From the NCBI GenBank assembly GCA_020639135.1, contig JACKHE010000003.1, positions 186,001 through 250,000 on the forward strand: DNA of 64,000 nt, written 5' to 3'. Positions 61,002 to 64,000 of the stretch are shown in pieces (the first letter of the stretch is position 1; the number at the start of each line of letters is the position of its first letter). A model generated the notes under the pieces. That model ran no database searches. It worked only from the letters and a program-made list of their open reading frames with translations, and was not told the DNA's origin. Both the position numbers and the translations under genes were made by a program. The stretch comes from Phycisphaeraceae bacterium (lineage in GTDB: Bacteria; Planctomycetota; Phycisphaerae; Phycisphaerales; UBA1924).

Positions 61002-61547
61002 ATGAGAGAGAACGACCGACACGAAGCGATCATCGTCATCTCGGAGACCGGGCTCATCGAGCGCGTGATCCGGGCCGACCGGGCGTTCCTGGGCTACCCC
61101 GAGCTGCTGGGCATGTCGGTCTTCGACTTCCTGCTGCCGGCGATCGAGCACCGGGACGACTGGGAGGCGATGTGGCGCTCGGCGCCGGTCGGCGAGCCAA
61201 GGCGCGTGGTCATGGGCGCCGTCCGCGCCGACCAGAGCGTCGTCAGCGTGGAGGTGTACCTGTGGAAGTTCGAGCGTCCTGGCAGGGAGCGCAGCGAGCA
61301 GCACACGCTGTGCCGGCTCGTGGAGACCGACCGGCTCGCGCACCACTGGAACCCCAACACCTCCCGCTTCGATCCCCCCGAGGAGCGGCTGCGCTGCCCC
61401 AACTGCGGCGGGTACCTCTCGTTCGTGCGCGACGCGAGCCGGGTGTGCGTGTGCGGGTTCTGCAAGACGTGGGTGACGCTGCCCCCAAAGAGCCGGTCGC
61501 GCGCCGGGAAGGGGACGACCGGGACGACACCGGTGCGCGGCAACTGA
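61002..61547 (+). CDS. PAS-like domain protein with C-terminal zinc ribbon
   Basis: A 181-residue soluble protein. Residues about 5-115 fit a PAS fold (IIVISETGLIERVIRADRAFLGYPELLGM, RADQSVVSVEVYLWKF). A zinc ribbon follows, with CPNCGG and CVCGFC as two ligand pairs. It has no kinase, GGDEF or response regulator domain, so it may act as a stand-alone sensor or regulator. The ATG at 61002 starts near the normal PAS boundary. Confidence 0.72.
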   Translation: MRENDRHEAIIVISETGLIERVIRADRAFLGYPELLGMSVFDFLLPAIEHRDDWEAMWRSAPVGEPRRVVMGAVRADQSVVSVEVYLWKFERPGRERSEQHTLCRLVETDRLAHHWNPNTSRFDPPEERLRCPNCGGYLSFVRDASRVCVCGFCKTWVTLPPKSRSRAGKGTTGTTPVRGN

Positions 61548-61563
61548 ATCCGACAACGAACAA

Positions 61564-61591
61564 CCGGCGCCGGGGTGGAGCCCGGCGCCGG
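61564..61591. terminator. Possible bidirectional terminator hairpin
   Basis: An 11-bp perfect stem (CCGGCGCCGGG with CCCGGCGCCGG) with a 6-base loop lies between two convergent genes. No T tract follows on either strand, so terminator function is uncertain. Confidence 0.4.
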
Positions 61592-61628
61592 CTGAATCGG
61601 AACACGATTTCGAGCGATCAGGTGTTGC

Positions 61629-63674
61629 TCAGTTGGGGCACCCGAAGTTGGCCAGCAGGATCCCGAGGTCCGCGGTGTCCACGACGCCGTCGCCGTTGAA
61701 GTCCGCGGGTCCGCCGAGCGGGCTGCCGAACTGGCTGAGGAGGATGCCCAGGTCGGCGGTGTCGGTGGTCCCGTCGCCGTTGAGGTCGCCGGGGCAGTTG
61801 ACGAAGAGCGGCGGGGACTGGAGCCCGTTGTTGAGATCCTGGAGAAGGATCACGTCGCCGGGAAGCAGCGGCCTGCTCAGGTTCACGTCGATCGGGTCGA
61901 TGCTCGCCAGGCTCAGCCCGATGATCTCGACGGGGATGTAGTTCGGATCGACGACCTGGATCTCGATCTGGTGGTTGGGATAGCCCCAGACCTCGAGGAT
62001 GGGATCGTTGGGCAGCGGGAGCCCGCCCCAGGTGGGGCCGAACTGGATCAGCGGCAGCACGGTGGCGAAGGGGACCTCGAGGTCGGGGAGACCGTCGCCG
62101 TTCTGGTCTTCGAGCACGAGGACCTCGTCGTCGAAGGGCAGCGCCGGCGCGGCGGTGACCGTGTCGTCGTACCCGACGAGGCGGTTGCCGTCCCAGTCCC
62201 ACTCCTGGATGAAGTGGGCGAGATCAACGAGCGGCGGGAGCTGGATCTGGAATACCGGGAGCGGGTCGATGCCGATGGGGAGCCCGGTGAGCGGATCGGG
62301 CTGCGCCACGAAGAACTCGAACGTGTCGTGGTTGAAGAGCAGCGTCGGCTGCAGGGGCTCGCGCGGGAGGATCAGGTCGAAGTATCCGGTGAGTCCGGGG
62401 GGCGTCGGGAACGAGTTGTTGAGCTCGGACGGCTCGAAGACGTTGTTCTCGTTGCTGTCGATGTACACCTGAACCTGCCCCTGGTCTGGCGCGGTTGGTC
62501 CGACGACGATCAGGGCGTCGAGCAGCCCACCACCGGCGGCGTCCTCGGCCAGCTCCATGTCAGACACGCCCAGGAGACCGGTGTTGAGGTCATCAACATT
62601 GGACTCGTCCTCGAACTGCTGGATGACGCCGCTGCCCCCCGTGGAGACGATCGCCTTGGCGGGGATGTCGAAGAACTTGAAGATCCACTTCCACTTGTCC
62701 ACGTCGAGGCAGTCACGCATCGTCTTCAGCGCCGCGGCCTTCTCCTCGGGCGTGGTGTAGTTGGTGTCGATGAAGTCCTGGAGCTTCATCTTGGCCTGGC
62801 GGTAGCAGTCGATGGCGTCGTCGTTGCCCTTCTTGTTCGCACAAGCGGCCTTGCGGAGCGCGTCGATGGCGTCCTGCCGCGCGGCCGGCGCGAGGGGGTT
62901 GATCCCGTTGAACATGTCCTTCGTCGCGTCCGACCAGGCAGGGTCGATCATCGGGTCGAGCATCTCGAGCTCATCGAGCGCCGCCTTGATCTCGGCGATC
63001 CACTCGTTCTCGACCACGTGGGCGCCCTTGGGCTCGCCGTTCATGCCGGTCCCGGCCTCGTTGCACAACCGCTGCTTGGTCTTCTTGGCGCGGGCCTTGC
63101 AGGCGTCGAGGCCGGTGGTGTCCACACCGTAGTCCTGACCGGCGTGCGTGCCCTCGTGCAGGAGCACGGTGGCGAGCCAGTAGAGCTTGGCGTCATACGC
63201 CGGCGGGCAGCCCTCGGCGAGCTTCTTGCTCGAGACGTTGATCTTGTCGTTCTCGTTGCAGTCGGCCTTGCCGTCGTTGCGCGCGCCGCCCACGGCCTTC
63301 TTCATGTTGAAGGAGATGCAGATCGAGCCCTTCATCTTGAGCTTCTCCAGGCACGCGCCGACGGTGGCGTTCTGCTTCTTGACGAGCGCCACGGCCTTGC
63401 ACAGGCCCATGTGGATGTTCGTCGCCTTGGTGCGAGCGTCGGCGTCGCTCAGGCCCGGGTTGGCGGCCTTGACCGCGTCGAGGTACATCATCTGCGCCGC
63501 GGTCAGCGCCGCCGGCGCGGCGGGGATGTCGCTCGGCACGAAGCCGTTGCCCGGCCAGCCGTCGGACTTGAAGCCCGCGTCGGCGGGGAGCGTCGCGATC
63601 CCGGCGGCGGCGATGAGGCCGGCGACGCCGAGGGTCCTCAGGATTCTGGATTGGTTGCTGATTCGGCTGAACAT
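61629..63674 (-). CDS. Secreted HEGTH metallopeptidase-like protein with dockerin
   Basis: A 681-residue exported protein. Signal peptide to about residue 32 (LPADA). Many cysteines in the first 200 residues suggest disulfides. A zinc-site candidate LLHEGTHAGQDYG begins at His173, with a glutamate in VVENEWIAEIKA that could be the third ligand. A long beta-rich stretch follows, and the C-terminus has two dockerin repeats (GDLNGDGTTDTADLGILL, ADFNGDGVVDTADLGILL) ending in FGCPN. AAGGAGA precedes the ATG at 63674. Probable secreted peptidase; substrate unknown. Confidence 0.85.
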   Translation of the reverse strand: MFSRISNQSRILRTLGVAGLIAAAGIATLPADAGFKSDGWPGNGFVPSDIPAAPAALTAAQMMYLDAVKAANPGLSDADARTKATNIHMGLCKAVALVKKQNATVGACLEKLKMKGSICISFNMKKAVGGARNDGKADCNENDKINVSSKKLAEGCPPAYDAKLYWLATVLLHEGTHAGQDYGVDTTGLDACKARAKKTKQRLCNEAGTGMNGEPKGAHVVENEWIAEIKAALDELEMLDPMIDPAWSDATKDMFNGINPLAPAARQDAIDALRKAACANKKGNDDAIDCYRQAKMKLQDFIDTNYTTPEEKAAALKTMRDCLDVDKWKWIFKFFDIPAKAIVSTGGSGVIQQFEDESNVDDLNTGLLGVSDMELAEDAAGGGLLDALIVVGPTAPDQGQVQVYIDSNENNVFEPSELNNSFPTPPGLTGYFDLILPREPLQPTLLFNHDTFEFFVAQPDPLTGLPIGIDPLPVFQIQLPPLVDLAHFIQEWDWDGNRLVGYDDTVTAAPALPFDDEVLVLEDQNGDGLPDLEVPFATVLPLIQFGPTWGGLPLPNDPILEVWGYPNHQIEIQVVDPNYIPVEIIGLSLASIDPIDVNLSRPLLPGDVILLQDLNNGLQSPPLFVNCPGDLNGDGTTDTADLGILLSQFGSPLGGPADFNGDGVVDTADLGILLANFGCPN

Positions 63675-64000
63675 CTCGCTGGTCTCCTTCGGAGCGAATC
63701 GTGGTTCAGTGCGGACCGCTCCACCTACGGTCCTCTCACTTCTGGAGCGAGATCGCAACTAAAAAACGGCGCGCCGGGGCATGTTTTCGGTGAAAAGACC
63801 CGGTGAACCCAGTCCGCCGCCGTTTTCCGGTGGTTTCCCCGGGTGGGGGGGCGGACCGGCGCGAGCTTTTCGAGACACGACCGTGGGATATGGAACAGGC
63901 GATGCCCGATCTGGCCTCCCGGCGCATCAGGATTCCGGTCCCGTTCCCGGAGGCCCCACCTGTCCTCCGGCATCATTATTCGAGAGAAAGGAATCCTCAT

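Noticed and set aside
63725..64000. A 91-residue minus-strand frame at the right edge
   Set aside because: No ribosome-binding site is visible, the composition is arginine/proline-rich, and the plus strand shows a better start signal in the same place.

Overview
The window is a GC-rich, gene-dense bacterial chromosome segment that reads as a planctomycete of the class Phycisphaerae. The evidence is indirect. Several secreted proteins end in duplicated EF-hand-like dockerin repeats of the GDLNGDGVVDTADLG type, four others end in a P-x-PG plus hydrophobic stretch plus RRRR sorting tail, and there are large intergenic repeats and many planctomycete-style unknown secreted proteins. There is no rRNA operon, CRISPR array, integrase or transposase.

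Layout. 1-5.3 kb: the end of a c-type-heme/dockerin protein, a membrane-anchored MsrB-MsrA fusion, a large Ser/Thr kinase with a beta-propeller tail and a small unknown gene. 5.4-9.1 kb: tRNA-Glu(CTC), a Bax-inhibitor-1 membrane protein and an unknown secreted protein, separated by a dense family of hairpin repeats. 9.1-12.3 kb: PhoH-type ATPase, Nif3-like protein, ribosomal protein L28. 12.4-14.6 kb: a lower-GC accessory island with an HTH-ImmA/IrrE metallopeptidase gene preceded by a perfect 25-bp operator-like palindrome and followed by an unknown partner, plus a convergent basic protein. 14.7-25.9 kb: DUF255 thioredoxin-like protein, fumarylacetoacetase and an unknown neighbour, DNA glycosylase, glutamine amidotransferase, two methyltransferases, a RibBA with a degenerate GTP cyclohydrolase half, and an M42 peptidase. 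26-34.9 kb: M64 peptidase with dockerin, membrane proteins, signal peptidase I, a P-x-PG/RRRR-tailed protein, Tag glycosylase, sucC, L34. 35-42.9 kb: a dockerin-tagged EEP-fold protein, RNase III, a large secreted unknown, and a tandem array of three related tail-tagged proteins, the first two closely so, each followed by a terminator. 43-48.7 kb: an operon-like run of lipoprotein, methyltransferase, BatA-like VWA protein, beta-barrel protein and MoxR ATPase, with 4-nt overlaps among the first three genes. 48.7-57.9 kb: SpoU rRNA/tRNA methyltransferase, two tandem flavin-dependent halogenase-like enzymes, threonylcarbamoyl-AMP synthase, a TolC-type lipoprotein and a secreted SH3-like protein. 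57.9-64 kb: dimethylargininase-like hydrolase, HD protein, TPR-sulfotransferase, PAS/zinc-ribbon protein and a dockerin-tagged HEGTH protein.

Most core genes are housekeeping. The parts that stand out are the tandem halogenase-like pair with complete signature motifs, the self-contained HTH-ImmA island with its operator, the composite intergenic hairpin repeat family (one copy of which covers the phoH start codon), and the surface-sorting cohort of dockerin-tagged and RRRR-tailed proteins. All functional calls come from motif reading; no database search was run.
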